Source of the DNA: JBGRQB01 sp041725875
GTDB lineage: Bacteria; Bacteroidota; Ignavibacteria; Ignavibacteriales; Melioribacteraceae
NCBI GenBank assembly: GCA_041725875.1
Contig: JBGRQB010000080.1
Span: 1-17,774, forward strand
DNA: 17,774 nucleotides
Direction: 5' to 3'
Shown here piece after piece: positions 5,748 to 13,404 of the stretch; the first letter of the stretch is position 1, and each line of letters opens with the position of its first letter. A model generated the notes under the pieces. The model did not search any database. It was not told where the DNA came from and was given only the letters and a program-made list of their open reading frames with translations. The translations under genes were made by a program, and so were the position numbers.

Positions 5748-6016
5748 AGTTTCTCCTGCAATTTGATAAACAAAAGATGTTTGGATTAAAACAAAAGTTA
5801 CCAAAGAACAATATTTTTCTGAAAAAATTTAATTTACTCTTTTGAACTTAGTTGTTAATTATATCTTGAAAAGAGGAGAAATAAAAACAGATATTAAAGA
5901 CCCTTTCTGAATTGATGAATATAATTAATTGGCGCTTCTCCCGGTCGTTCTATTAAAATTGAAATTCAACTATTATTCGAGTATATTTTCCGATTAGAAT
6001 AAAATGAATAGGATAT

Positions 6017-8623
6017 ATGGCCAAGACTCCGTTAATGACACAGTATTTTAAGATTAAAGAAGAAAACCCCGATTCAATTCTTCTTTTCCGAGTAGGTGAT
6101 TTTTTTGAAACTTTTGATGAAGATGCCAAACTGGCTTCACAGGTTCTTGGCATTACACTTACCAAAAGATCCAACGGTTCTGCCGGAAATGTTCCTCTTG
6201 CAGGGTTTCCGCATCACGCCATAGATACATATTTACCAAAACTTGTAAGAGCCGGCTACAGAGTTGCTGTCTGCGAACAGGTTGAAGATCCTAAGCAGAC
6301 CAAAGGAATTGTGCGTCGCGACGTTGTTGAGGTTGTTACTCCCGGTGTTGCTCTTTCAGATAAACTTCTCGATCATAAAAAGAACAACTATTTGATGAGT
6401 CTTTTTGTACAGGGCGATATTGCCGGAATCTCTTTCAGCGATATTTCCACAGGAGAATTCTTTTCGTACGAAGTTTACAAAAATGAAATTTCCGAGCAGG
6501 TCGGACTCATAAACCCTACGGAAATTATTATTTCCAAAAACCAGAAAGATGAAATAGAACCGCTTGTTTTTAGAATAAATCCGGGAATCCGAATTACGAG
6601 AAATGAAGACTGGTTCTTTGAATATGAGTTTGGAAAAGATCTGCTTATCAATCATTTCAAAACTAAAAATCTTAAAGGTTTTGGAATTGATAAACAATCT
6701 TGCGGAATTTGTGCAGCAGGTGCTGTTCTTAATTATTTGCAGGAAACCCAAAAGGTAAATCTTTCTCACTTAAATAAAATTGCCAATTATAATCCTTCCG
6801 ATTATATGCTGCTCGATTTTTCTACAAAAAGAAATCTCGAGATAAATTTTACAATGCAGACAGGCGAAAGGGAAGGCTCACTTTTTTCTATTCTTGATAA
6901 AACCCTTACTGCAATGGGCGGTAGAATGTTAAAAAAATGGATCTCGGCTCCGCTCAGAAAAGTTGATCCGATTTTGGAAAGACAGGAATGTATTTCTGAA
7001 TTTGTAAACAACAAAGAAGTGCGTGAAGGAGTCAGAGAGCAGCTTCGTGAAATTGGCGATCTTGAAAGATTGATTTCCAGAGTTTGTACCGGAAGAGCAA
7101 ATCCTCGCGAAATTGTGAATATAAAAGCGAGTCTGAGAAAAATTCCAAAATTAAAAACCGAGCTTGAAAATGTTTCTTCTGCAGCACTTGGCAGAATCAG
7201 AAACGAACTTGACGAACTGATTCATCTTGTTGAAAAAATAGAACTTGCAGTTGATGATGCTCCGCCTCTTTCTGTTTCTGACGGAAATGTGATTCGTCGC
7301 GGATTCAGTCCCGAACTCGACGAGCTGCGCGATCTTTCCTCAAATGCAAAAGGCTGGATTGCAAATCTTCAGGCAACAGAAAGAGAGAGAACCGGAATTC
7401 CTTCAATGAAAATAAATTACAACAAGGTTTTTGGTTATTATATAGACATCAGCAACGCACATAAAGATAAAGTGCCTGAAGAATATATAAGAAAGCAGAC
7501 GTTGGTTAACAGCGAAAGATATATAACTCCCGAGCTTAAAGAATATGAAGATAAGGTTCTGAATGCTCAGGAAAATATTGTGAGTATTGAAACGCAGCTT
7601 TTTAATGAGATAAGAAACTTTGCAGCAGGCGAAGCAAGAGCAATTCAGAATAACGCCAGATTAATTGCTATTCTCGATTGTTATGTCTCCTTTGCGCAAT
7701 GTGCAACTGAATATAATTATGTTTTACCTGAAATTAATGATTCTGATAAAATTGAAATTACAAATGGTCGCCATCCGGTTGTGGAAAGAATAATGCCGCC
7801 CGGAGAATCTTTTGCGCCTAATGATTGCACTCTGTCAAACAGCGAAGACCAGATCATTGTTCTTACCGGTCCCAATATGGCAGGTAAATCTGTTTATCTG
7901 CGTCAAATCGGGTTAATTGTTATGCTTGCTCAAATCGGTTCTTATGTTCCTGCTGATTCTGCAGTTATCGGACTCGTAGACAGAATCTATACGCGTGTGG
8001 GAGCCAGCGACAACATAACCGCGGGCGAAAGTACTTTTCTTGTTGAAATGCAGGAAGCTGCAAATATTTTAAATAACGCAACAAATAAAAGTCTGATACT
8101 ACTCGATGAAATAGGCAGAGGAACCAGTACTTTTGACGGAATTTCAATTGCCTGGGCAATTACGGAATATCTGCACGAAAACCCTTACATAGCAGCAAAA
8201 ACATTATTTGCAACTCATTATCACGAACTGAATGAAATGGCGCAACTCTTTCCGCGTATAAAAAACTTTAAGGTTGAAGTAAGAGAAGTTGGGGACAAAG
8301 TGATCTTTCTTCATAAAGTTACTTCGGGCGGAGCAGATCACAGTTACGGAATTCAGGTTGCACAAATGGCGGGTCTGCCCGAATTTGTTACAAAAAAAGC
8401 AAAAGATATTCTGATAAATCTGGAAAGTAAAGAATTAACTCCGGTTGAAGTTAAGAAAGCAAAAATTTCAAAATATAAAGAGAGCGACAAAGCGCAGATC
8501 AGTATGTTTGAGTTTGAAGATGACAGGCTCAGAACAGAATTAAAAGAGATGCAGATTGATAAGCTAACACCTATTGAAGCTCTTAACAGATTAAACGAAC
8601 TTAAAAAGAAGGCTACGCAATAA
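6017..8623 (+). CDS. mutS: DNA mismatch repair protein MutS
   Basis: This is an 868-aa, full-length MutS that binds mispaired bases and recruits MutL. The mismatch-reading Phe-x-Glu motif is present near the N-terminus (GDFFE, F29 and E31). The connector, lever and clamp regions follow, and the ATPase carries Walker A GPNMAGKS at 618-625 and Walker B LLDEIGRGTS with D697/E698. The C-terminal tail (ISMFEFED...LTPIEALNRLNELK) is typical of MutS1. The ATG at 6017 places MAKTPLMTQYFKIK at the conserved family start; its ribosome binding site (AGGATAT) is modest. It is transcribed away from the propeller gene and is the first gene of an operon whose next gene overlaps its stop codon by one base. 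Nothing is missing or unusual. Confidence 0.98.
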   Translation: MAKTPLMTQYFKIKEENPDSILLFRVGDFFETFDEDAKLASQVLGITLTKRSNGSAGNVPLAGFPHHAIDTYLPKLVRAGYRVAVCEQVEDPKQTKGIVRRDVVEVVTPGVALSDKLLDHKKNNYLMSLFVQGDIAGISFSDISTGEFFSYEVYKNEISEQVGLINPTEIIISKNQKDEIEPLVFRINPGIRITRNEDWFFEYEFGKDLLINHFKTKNLKGFGIDKQSCGICAAGAVLNYLQETQKVNLSHLNKIANYNPSDYMLLDFSTKRNLEINFTMQTGEREGSLFSILDKTLTAMGGRMLKKWISAPLRKVDPILERQECISEFVNNKEVREGVREQLREIGDLERLISRVCTGRANPREIVNIKASLRKIPKLKTELENVSSAALGRIRNELDELIHLVEKIELAVDDAPPLSVSDGNVIRRGFSPELDELRDLSSNAKGWIANLQATERERTGIPSMKINYNKVFGYYIDISNAHKDKVPEEYIRKQTLVNSERYITPELKEYEDKVLNAQENIVSIETQLFNEIRNFAAGEARAIQNNARLIAILDCYVSFAQCATEYNYVLPEINDSDKIEITNGRHPVVERIMPPGESFAPNDCTLSNSEDQIIVLTGPNMAGKSVYLRQIGLIVMLAQIGSYVPADSAVIGLVDRIYTRVGASDNITAGESTFLVEMQEAANILNNATNKSLILLDEIGRGTSTFDGISIAWAITEYLHENPYIAAKTLFATHYHELNEMAQLFPRIKNFKVEVREVGDKVIFLHKVTSGGADHSYGIQVAQMAGLPEFVTKKAKDILINLESKELTPVEVKKAKISKYKESDKAQISMFEFEDDRLRTELKEMQIDKLTPIEALNRLNELKKKATQ

Positions 8624-9243
8624 TGAAATCTATTACAAAATACCTTTTGGCAATGTTGCTTGTATGCGCCTTGGCAGCCTGTGAAAGCGAATACTCAATT
8701 GAAGACCAGCAATATCTTCAGTACATCGACGATTACAGAGTAACCAGAGATTCGGTGATGGAATTTGCCGATTATTCTCCTTTTAACAAAAAAGGAAAAG
8801 TAGAGTTTCATCCGTTAAACTATTTTGAACCTACAATGGAATTTGTTTTTTATTCCAAATTATTTGAATATGAAAATAAAGATACCGTACAAATCTTCGG
8901 AACCAAAGGAGATGAAAGAGAAGCTGTGCGTTATGGCTATCTTGAATTAAATTATGATGGTGATAAATATAAACTTAACTTATACGAAACCAGAGATCAA
9001 AAAGGTAATGTTTATTATATGAACTGGTTTACCGATAAAACAACAAATGATGAAAGTTATGCTGTTGGTCGTTATCTTAATTTTAGAAAATCAGCCGACA
9101 AAAACTTTACATATAAAATAGATTTTAATATGGCATATAATCCATATTGTGCTTACAGTAAAGATTACTCCTGCACAATTCCTCTAAAGGAAGATTATAT
9201 CGATTTGGCAATCACCGCTGGTGAGAAAAAATTTCACGAATAA
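8623..9243 (+). CDS. DUF1684 family lipoprotein
   Basis: This is a 206-aa protein. It has a lipoprotein signal (MKSITKYLLAMLLVCALAAC) with the lipobox Cys at residue 20, so it should be anchored in an outer or inner membrane facing the periplasm. The C-terminal half matches the DUF1684 family: NWFTDKTTNDESYAVGRYL, then DFNMAYNPYCAYS and YSCTIPL, ending in LAITAGEK. The biochemical role of this family is unknown to me. The start codon shares its A with the mutS stop (TAATG), indicating translational coupling. The gene continues the operon toward aroF after a gap of 18 bp. Its presence between mutS and aromatic-acid genes looks incidental in function. Confidence 0.88.
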   Translation: MKSITKYLLAMLLVCALAACESEYSIEDQQYLQYIDDYRVTRDSVMEFADYSPFNKKGKVEFHPLNYFEPTMEFVFYSKLFEYENKDTVQIFGTKGDEREAVRYGYLELNYDGDKYKLNLYETRDQKGNVYYMNWFTDKTTNDESYAVGRYLNFRKSADKNFTYKIDFNMAYNPYCAYSKDYSCTIPLKEDYIDLAITAGEKKFHE

Positions 9244-9261
9244 TTTTGAAAGGATCATAAA

Positions 9262-10278
9262 TTGGTAGTTGTATTAAAAAATAAAGCCACCGACAAACAG
9301 ATACAGGATGTGATAGAGCATCTTAAAGATTACGGATTTGATACTCATTTATCAAAAGGCGCGGCAAGAACAATTGTTGGAGCAATTGGTGTTAAACCAG
9401 ATTTTGACACAAGAAAAATCAAAATTCTTGACGGAGTTTCCGATGTTTACAGAATTACGGTTCCCTACAAACTTGCAAGCCGATATTATAAAGATGAAAA
9501 AACCGTGATCAACATTAAAGGTGTCGAGATCGGATCGGAAGAAATTGCAATGATGATTGGTCCCTGCGCAATTGAAAGTGAAGATCAGATTTTCAGACTA
9601 GCAGAAATTGTTGCTAAATCTGGTGCAAAAATTCTTCGAGGCGGAGCGTTTAAGCCTCGTTCAAGTCCATATTCTTTTCAGGGACTCGGAGAGGAGGGTC
9701 TTAAATATATGCGCGCAGCAGCAGATGAGTTTGGTTTGCTGATGGTAACCGAAGTTATGCAGATTCACCAGATTGACCTGATTGGTAAATACACAGATAT
9801 CTTCCAGGTTGGTGCAAGAAATATGCAGAATTTTGGTCTGCTAAAAGAACTTGGAAATACTGAAACTCCTGTATTTCTAAAGCGCGGACTTGCAGCTACA
9901 ATTGAAGAATGGCTTATGTCGGCAGAATATATTCTTTCCAACGGAAATAAAAATATAATGTTCTGCGAGCGCGGAATCAGAACTTATGAAACATCTACCA
10001 GAAATACTTTTGATGTTTCTGCAATTCCTGTTATTCAGGGGAAAAGTCATCTTCCTATTATTGCAGATCCTTCTCACGCTACCGGATTTAGAGATCAAGT
10101 TGCTCCAATTGCCAGAGCAGCAGTTGCAGCAGGTGCTGACGGACTTATGATTGAAATTCACGATAATCCTGAATGTGCTTTATCAGACGGCCCGCAGGCG
10201 TTGCTTCCAGAGCAATACCTTGATCTTGTTGGTGAGTTAAAAGTTATAGCGCAGGCAATTAAAAGGAAAATAGCTTGA
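9262..10278 (+). CDS. aroF: 3-deoxy-7-phosphoheptulonate (DAHP) synthase, type I-beta
   Basis: This is a 338-aa enzyme that condenses phosphoenolpyruvate with erythrose 4-phosphate, the first step of the shikimate pathway. Residues 1-70 form the ferredoxin-like regulatory domain seen in Thermotoga-type enzymes (VVVLKNKATDKQIQDV...). The catalytic barrel follows with GPCAIES (100-106), LRGGAFKPRSSPYSFQG, FLKRG, CERGIRTYE, ADPSHATG and IEIHDNPECALSDGPQ, which carry the metal- and substrate-binding residues. The start is TTG, preceded by a GAAAGGA ribosome binding site. It overlaps tyrA by four bases (TTGA), so the two are coupled. The N-terminal domain suggests feedback control by an aromatic amino acid, probably Tyr or Phe, which is inference from the family. 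There is no chorismate mutase fusion. Confidence 0.96.
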   Translation: MVVVLKNKATDKQIQDVIEHLKDYGFDTHLSKGAARTIVGAIGVKPDFDTRKIKILDGVSDVYRITVPYKLASRYYKDEKTVINIKGVEIGSEEIAMMIGPCAIESEDQIFRLAEIVAKSGAKILRGGAFKPRSSPYSFQGLGEEGLKYMRAAADEFGLLMVTEVMQIHQIDLIGKYTDIFQVGARNMQNFGLLKELGNTETPVFLKRGLAATIEEWLMSAEYILSNGNKNIMFCERGIRTYETSTRNTFDVSAIPVIQGKSHLPIIADPSHATGFRDQVAPIARAAVAAGADGLMIEIHDNPECALSDGPQALLPEQYLDLVGELKVIAQAIKRKIA

Positions 10279-11351
10279 AAAAAATAGCTGTTGTCGGACT
10301 CGGATTAATTGGCGGTTCTCTTGCCAAAGCTTTGAAAAAAAGTGATTCTGATTTCTTTATTTCCGGGTACGACAAACCGGCTGTGTGCAAAAAAGCCTTG
10401 CAGGAAAAAGTAATTGATCAGATTCTTTTCGATAAACAGGAAATCTTAACCGCAGATGTAATTTTCTTATGTCTGCCTGTTCACCTATCACTTGAGTATT
10501 TCAGAGAGTTTCTTCCGCTGTTAAAACCGGGACAAACAATCACTGATGTCTGCGGAGTAAAAGGAGTATTTAGCAGCGAGTTTGAAAAAACTAAATCTGA
10601 AGGAACTTATATTGGCAGTCATCCTATGACGGGAAAAGAAAAGGGAGGATATGAAAATTCCGATCCACTGCTTTTTGATAATACTGTTTATATAATTTCC
10701 GAAAAAGAAAATCCCGCACACAAAGATTTTTACAAAATTGTTAAAGCAACAGGCGCAAAAATTTATTTTGTTGATCCTTATCTTCACGATAAAATTGTTG
10801 CAAATGTAAGTCACATCCCGCAGCTTCTTTCAGTTGCACTTATAAATGCCACCGCAAACAAAAGTGATGAAATCGATTTTCTCGATTATGTAGGAGGCGG
10901 ATACAGAGATATGACAAGAATCGCATCCTCCGATTTTGGAATATGGAATGCGGTTATAAAAAATAATTCATCTGAAATTCTTGAAGCTCTTGAAGAGGTA
11001 AGAGCACAGCTCAGATTAATTGAAAATTCCATAAAAGATGATTCTTACAATCAGCTTGCAGAGTCATTCAAACAGGCAAATCAAAACAGAGAAAGAGTTG
11101 CAAAGGATAACAAAGGATTTCCTCAGCCTTTATCGGAATTGTTTGTCTATGTTTATGATGTTCCCGGCATAATTAGTAAAATGTCAACCGCGTTGTTTGA
11201 AAAGGGAATTAACATCAAAGATATCGAACTGCTGAAATTTCGCCAGGGCAAAGGCGGAGCTTTCCGAATTGCATTTGAAACTTTGAAGGAAGCAGAAAAT
11301 GCCAAAATAATTCTGGATAAGGAAGGGTTCGAAGTTTACGCATCCAAATAA
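10275..11351 (+). CDS. tyrA: Prephenate dehydrogenase with ACT domain
   Basis: This is a 358-aa enzyme that oxidatively decarboxylates prephenate to 4-hydroxyphenylpyruvate in tyrosine synthesis. A Rossmann fold opens the protein with GLGLIGG (8-14) for the dinucleotide. SHPMTGKEKGG follows with the conserved His116, then the helical dimer domain (NVSHIPQLLSVAL...GGYRDMTRIASS). Residues about 285-358 form an ACT domain (FVYVYDVPGIISKMSTALFE) that normally senses an amino acid, so Tyr feedback is likely. The start is TTG, overlapping the aroF stop as TTGA; a preceding AAAAGGAAAA supplies the ribosome binding site. It is the last gene of the mutS operon; I see no strong terminator in the 75 bp before the next gene. 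Confidence 0.96.
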   Translation: MKKIAVVGLGLIGGSLAKALKKSDSDFFISGYDKPAVCKKALQEKVIDQILFDKQEILTADVIFLCLPVHLSLEYFREFLPLLKPGQTITDVCGVKGVFSSEFEKTKSEGTYIGSHPMTGKEKGGYENSDPLLFDNTVYIISEKENPAHKDFYKIVKATGAKIYFVDPYLHDKIVANVSHIPQLLSVALINATANKSDEIDFLDYVGGGYRDMTRIASSDFGIWNAVIKNNSSEILEALEEVRAQLRLIENSIKDDSYNQLAESFKQANQNRERVAKDNKGFPQPLSELFVYVYDVPGIISKMSTALFEKGINIKDIELLKFRQGKGGAFRIAFETLKEAENAKIILDKEGFEVYASK

Positions 11352-11426
11352 ACCGGCAAAATATGTAGGTTATTTTTCATTTTTTTATTAATATTTTACC
11401 AATGATTATTCACATTAGGAGATCAA

Positions 11427-12647
11427 ATGAAAAAGATTACAATTTTGCTTGTATTGGCGTTTTCAGCAAGTTGTCTTTTTGCTCAAAGCAACGACAAAGC
11501 ACATTTTACAAAATCAAAAAACAAATTCTACTCTAAAATCAGTAAAGAATTAAAAGAGTTTTACAAATCAAAAAAAGAAAAGAAAGATCACAAATCTTTT
11601 AAAATGGATTTTGAAGGAATGGAATTCCCGACAAATCTCGATGATTACAAAACTCAGTGGCACAATCCTGTTGAATCACAGGCCCGCACAAGTACCTGCT
11701 GGTCATTTTCAACTACTTCTTTCCTTGAATCAGAGCTTTACAGAATTCACGGTAAAAAGTTGAAGTTATCACAGATTCACACAGTTTATTATGAATATAT
11801 TGAAAGAGCAATCAGCTTTGTAGAAAAACGCGGCGATGTTTATTTTGGTCCTGGTTCAGAAGCTAATGCTGTTACAAAAATCTGGAAAAAATATGGCGCG
11901 GTTCCTTACAAATTATATACAGGTTTGATTAATGGTCAGCCTTATCACGATCACGGCGCAATGCATAAAGAGTTAAAATCTTACTTGAAAAGTGTAAAGA
12001 AAAACAACAACTGGAACGTTGACGAAGTTGTTTGTACTTTCAAAAAGATAATGAACCACTATATTGGAACACCTCCGGCAAAATTTGAATGGGAAGGAAA
12101 AGAATATACTCCAAAAACTTTTCTTTCAAATTATCTGAAAATGAATCCGGAAGATTATATTGACGTACTTTCATATATGCAGCAGCCATATTTTGAAGAA
12201 GTTGAATATGAAGTTCCTGATAACTGGTGGCACGATAAAAGCTATCACAATGTACCTCTTGATATGTGGATAAACACACTTAAAAGAGTTATAAAAGAAG
12301 GTTACACTGTTTCTATCGGCGGTGATGTTTCTGAAGCCGGTTATGATTCAATGACTGAAGTAGCAATTGTTCCTTCTTTCGACATTCCAAGAGAAAACAT
12401 AAACGAATATTCTCGTCAGTTCCGCTTCAGCAACGGCACAACAACTGATGACCACGGAATTCATATTGTTGGTTACACCGAATATAAAGGTGATATGTGG
12501 TTTGTAATAAAAGATTCAGGTTCAGGCGCAAGAAACGGTAAAAATGTTGGCTACAGATTTATCCGTGAAGATTATGCAAAACTTAAGTTTATGGATTTTA
12601 TGGTTCATAAAGATGCGATTCCTGAATTGCTGAAAAAATTTGATTAA
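11427..12647 (+). CDS. Exported C1-family (PepC/bleomycin hydrolase-like) cysteine peptidase
   Basis: This is a 406-aa protein with a signal peptide (MKKITILLVLAFSASCLFAQ), so it is exported; a charged Lys-rich stretch follows up to about residue 60. Papain-fold features are QARTSTCWSFS with Gln85 and catalytic Cys91, and DHGIHIVGY with catalytic His343. The third triad residue, normally Asn in KNSWG, is Asp363 here within IKDSGSG. The last part (FMDFMVHKDAIPELL) matches the end of bleomycin hydrolase/PepC-type enzymes. The likely role is aminopeptidase cleavage of peptides in the periplasm or outside the cell. The start has an AGGAGATCAA ribosome binding site. A strong terminator follows immediately, so this is probably a single-gene unit. 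Activity should be confirmed given the Asp substitution. Confidence 0.9.
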   Translation: MKKITILLVLAFSASCLFAQSNDKAHFTKSKNKFYSKISKELKEFYKSKKEKKDHKSFKMDFEGMEFPTNLDDYKTQWHNPVESQARTSTCWSFSTTSFLESELYRIHGKKLKLSQIHTVYYEYIERAISFVEKRGDVYFGPGSEANAVTKIWKKYGAVPYKLYTGLINGQPYHDHGAMHKELKSYLKSVKKNNNWNVDEVVCTFKKIMNHYIGTPPAKFEWEGKEYTPKTFLSNYLKMNPEDYIDVLSYMQQPYFEEVEYEVPDNWWHDKSYHNVPLDMWINTLKRVIKEGYTVSIGGDVSEAGYDSMTEVAIVPSFDIPRENINEYSRQFRFSNGTTTDDHGIHIVGYTEYKGDMWFVIKDSGSGARNGKNVGYRFIREDYAKLKFMDFMVHKDAIPELLKKFD

Positions 12648-12650
12648 ACA

Positions 12651-12682
12651 TAAATCCTCCGCCTTGCGGGGGATTTATTTTT
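12651..12682 (+). terminator. Intrinsic terminator after the C1 peptidase gene
   Basis: AAATCCTCCGC (12652-12662) pairs with GCGGGGGATTT (12666-12676) over 11 positions, one of them T:G, around a 3-nt loop. The run ATTTTTA follows directly. It begins four bases past the peptidase stop codon. Confidence 0.9.
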
Positions 12683-12813
12683 ATTCGGTAAATTATTTTT
12701 TTTTGATTAAAATATTTAAAAAACGGGCGATTATTCATTGTTGAATATCATTGATTTAATAAAATAATAAGTTTATTATCAAAACCACATTTCATAATTA
12801 AACAAGTGTTGTT

Positions 12814-13212
12814 ATGATTGAGAAAACTCAAAACAAACCTGTTAGTCAGATTGAAAACATAGTAAACGGACTTTCCGTAATTGTTTACAAATGTCTGGTA
12901 GATCTTGACTGGACAATGCTTTATATGAGCGATTCTATGAAAGATGTAACTGGTTATAAGCCGGACGATTTTATAGGGTTCGATTCCAAAATGACTTATT
13001 CTTCAATCATTTGCGAAGAAGATCGCGATCTGGTTGCAAATATTATCGCCAAAGCAATGGTGAAAAATTCAAACTTTGAAATGACCTACAGTATTATTAA
13101 CGCAGAAGGGAAGAAAGTGCCTGTTTTTGAAAAAGGGAGATTTGTTAAGGAAAAACAGACTCTTATAGAAGGAATTATCTTTCCGATAAGCTCACTTCAG
13201 GAGGAAAATTAA
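12814..13212 (+). CDS. Single PAS-domain protein
   Basis: This is a 132-aa protein that is almost entirely one PAS fold. The pattern is VYKCLVDLDWTMLYMSDSMKDVTGYKPDDFIG, then SIICEEDRDLVANII, FEMTYSIINAEGKKVPVFEKG and a final strand EGIIFPISS. PAS domains sense small molecules, redox state or protein partners. There is no kinase, GGDEF, HTH or other output domain attached, no signal peptide and no membrane segment, so it would act in the cytoplasm by protein contact, or it may be the remnant of a larger sensor. The ATG at 12814 has only a weak ribosome binding site. A ~190-bp gap with a palindrome separates it from the receptor gene. Confidence 0.8.
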   Translation: MIEKTQNKPVSQIENIVNGLSVIVYKCLVDLDWTMLYMSDSMKDVTGYKPDDFIGFDSKMTYSSIICEEDRDLVANIIAKAMVKNSNFEMTYSIINAEGKKVPVFEKGRFVKEKQTLIEGIIFPISSLQEEN

Positions 13213-13336
13213 AATTAATTCTCATTTTAACGGTAAAAATAACTCTTTTAACGATAAAATTTACATTCCTTCCAAAAACCTTGAAATGTATTCAGGTTTT
13301 TAATTATTATTATAGACTAAAGATATAAATATATTC

Positions 13337-13364
13337 TAATATCGGATTATCAATTCCGATATTA
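13337..13364. promoter_or_regulatory. Perfect 10-bp inverted repeat upstream of the receptor gene
   Basis: TAATATCGGA and TCCGATATTA are exact reverse complements around an 8-bp spacer. No T-run follows on the plus strand, so a terminator for the PAS gene is unlikely. The site lies about 40 bp before the receptor start codon, a suitable position for a repressor or activator site. The regulator is unknown; it does not match a Fur box that I recognise. Confidence 0.5.
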
Positions 13365-13404
13365 CTTAAGTAAAATGCTTTTAATATTATTCGGGGGATA
13401 CAGT

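Noticed and set aside
5953..6769. Minus-strand ORFs opposite mutS
   Set aside because: They lie antisense to a full-length conserved gene and show no recognisable domain; they are shadows of its codon pattern.
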